Under the pieces are notes generated by a model, which saw nothing but the letters and a program-made list of their open reading frames with translations, did not search any database and was not told the origin of the DNA. The position numbers and the translations under genes were made by a program. 23,708 bases of DNA, from contig DMXI01000053.1 of assembly GCA_003483885.1 (NCBI GenBank), positions 1 to 23,708 on the forward strand. The letters run 5' to 3'. Source of the DNA: Microscillaceae bacterium (lineage in GTDB: Bacteria > Bacteroidota > Bacteroidia > Cytophagales > Microscillaceae). Within the stretch, counting starts at the first letter, position 1, and every line of letters begins with the position of its first letter. This document shows positions 22,716 to 23,708 of the stretch, piece by piece.

Positions 22716-23028
22716 AGTACACGCCAGAGTTTAACCAAAACCAGAGATATCCATCTTTCAGGTTCCTCGCACAAACTTAGCCTATAAGTTATATCAGGTT
22801 TACAAAATCGCTCATTTAACAAAACTCCTTTTTTGTAGTTTTTGCAAATGCTGGTTTATTTAATAAAGAGGTCATTGCAAACAATAATTCCACCTTTTAA
22901 CCAAGTAGTAGACATTAATTAAGTATACTAGTTATAAATATTCATAGGGCTATATGCCAACGCTTTAGCACGCAATGGAGTTTCTTCATTTTATATGCGT
23001 ATATGCAAAGTTCAAGTCTAGCTTATCC
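22716..23028. other. Intergenic region between convergent genes
   Basis: 313 bp without a gene. The only terminator-like sign is a weak 6-bp hairpin ACAAAA/TTTTGT (22819-22836) followed by a short T-run. No repeat or RNA gene is visible. Confidence 0.4.
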
Positions 23029-23708
23029 TTAAATTTGTTGTATAAGCTTATTTAAATCTTCTTGTGGGGTTAATTCCATTTTTTTCCTGAGGCGATAACG
23101 AGCGGTTTCCAAGCCTTTGGTAGATAGATTTAAAATTTGCCTGGCTTGTTTGTTAGAAAGGTTCATTCTAACATAAGCACAAATTTTTAGATCATTGGAA
23201 GTAAGGCTAGGATACACTTGTTGTAACCTTATAAAAAAATCAGGGTGTACTTCGTCAAAATGGAGTTTGAAAACTTCCCATTGATTATCTAATGTCATTT
23301 CGCTTTGAATTTCCTTAAGACAATCTTTAGCCAAGGCGTTTTTCAGTGCTAGAGGCTCTAGTTTTTTTGCAATGTTTATTAATAGTTCATTTTTGTGAGC
23401 CACTTGTAGAGCAATGCTCGATAATTGCCGATTTTTAGCATCTATCAATGATTGCATCATGTTTTTTTCCTGCCTACGCAAGGCTGCTATACACAGTGCC
23501 GATTGCGCACGGGCCAATAGCTCCAAACGGCTAAAGGGTTTTCGGATATAGTCAGTTGCGCCTCGCTTCAAGGCCTCCTCCAAATGATAATCCTCCGTTT
23601 GTTCGCCGGTGGCCATAATAATAGGAATGTGACGGGTTTCGGTGATTGTTTTTAAATATTTCATAACCTCTATGCCAGAAAATCCTGGCATTTCCCAATC
23701 CATAATGA
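23029..23708 (-). CDS. Response regulator with C-terminal helix-turn-helix (5' end beyond window)
   Basis: The C-terminal 226 or so residues of a two-component regulator; the coding frame continues past the window end, so the first receiver strands are missing. Visible are the phospho-acceptor Asp in MDWEMPGFSG, the conserved Thr in IIMATGEQ, and the Lys-Pro of YIRKPFSRLELLARAQSAL. A linker helix (about 75-130) with coiled-coil character follows. The end, FDEVHPDFFIRLQQVYPSLTSNDLKICAYVRMNL...QARQILNLSTKGLETARYRLRKKM, is the LuxR-like DNA-binding domain common in Bacteroidota regulators. The apparent start at the first Met (23703) is not the true start. It likely responds to a hybrid histidine kinase encoded outside the window. 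Confidence 0.88.
   Translation of the reverse strand, partial: IMDWEMPGFSGIEVMKYLKTITETRHIPIIMATGEQTEDYHLEEALKRGATDYIRKPFSRLELLARAQSALCIAALRRQEKNMMQSLIDAKNRQLSSIALQVAHKNELLINIAKKLEPLALKNALAKDCLKEIQSEMTLDNQWEVFKLHFDEVHPDFFIRLQQVYPSLTSNDLKICAYVRMNLSNKQARQILNLSTKGLETARYRLRKKMELTPQEDLNKLIQQI

Overview
The window looks like chromosomal DNA of a marine, low-GC Bacteroidota, most likely a Cytophagales relative of Microscilla. This is inferred from a type IX secretion (Por) sorting tail on a PhoD-like phosphatase, lipoproteins with Cys lipoboxes, candidate -33/-7 promoters close to TTG...TAnnTTTG, near-absence of Shine-Dalgarno sequences, a Bacteroidota-type response regulator and Crp-like regulator, and a family of PcfJ-like proteins. 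No tRNA, rRNA, insertion sequence or CRISPR array is visible.

Left part (1-10.8 kb, mostly + strand): a pyruvate kinase gene with its own terminators; a GMC-family FAD oxidoreductase (choline/alcohol dehydrogenase-like); an unrecognised 367-aa protein; a lipoprotein with RHS-like/DUF4595-like repeats and an EF-hand-like loop; a secreted PhoD-family alkaline phosphatase with a T9SS sorting domain and an unusual charged insertion; a small outer-membrane beta-barrel; a short-chain dehydrogenase (- strand); and a small protein that may have a SpoIIAA/STAS-like fold. These are mostly single-gene units separated by hairpin terminators.

Middle part (10.8-19.5 kb, all - strand): a lipoprotein of the phytase-like/esterase-like family, then four tandem, strongly diverged PcfJ-like paralogues (PcfJ-1 to PcfJ-4, numbered left to right; transcription runs from 4 to 1), preceded by a thioredoxin-fold protein with a WCAAS active site that has lost the second cysteine. 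All four paralogues keep the core H-C-V-x2-Y-x3-C-x2-G-x2-S-I-[WF]. They are separated by unusually long and similar gaps (366-389 bp). The gaps hold hairpins, palindromes and segments complementary to the start-codon regions. This array and its leaders are the best candidate in the window for an undescribed system; its function cannot be read from the sequence.

Right part (19.5-23.7 kb): an 850-bp AT-rich non-coding stretch with four successive minus-strand terminator-like hairpins, one of which is an orphan lying in the leader of the thioredoxin-like gene behind a possible 19-codon ORF; a class IV aminotransferase (branched-chain/D-amino acid type); a divergent Crp/Fnr-family regulator with a 25-bp dyad upstream and a four-helix membrane protein behind it; and the 3' part of a response regulator with a C-terminal helix-turn-helix, cut by the window end.
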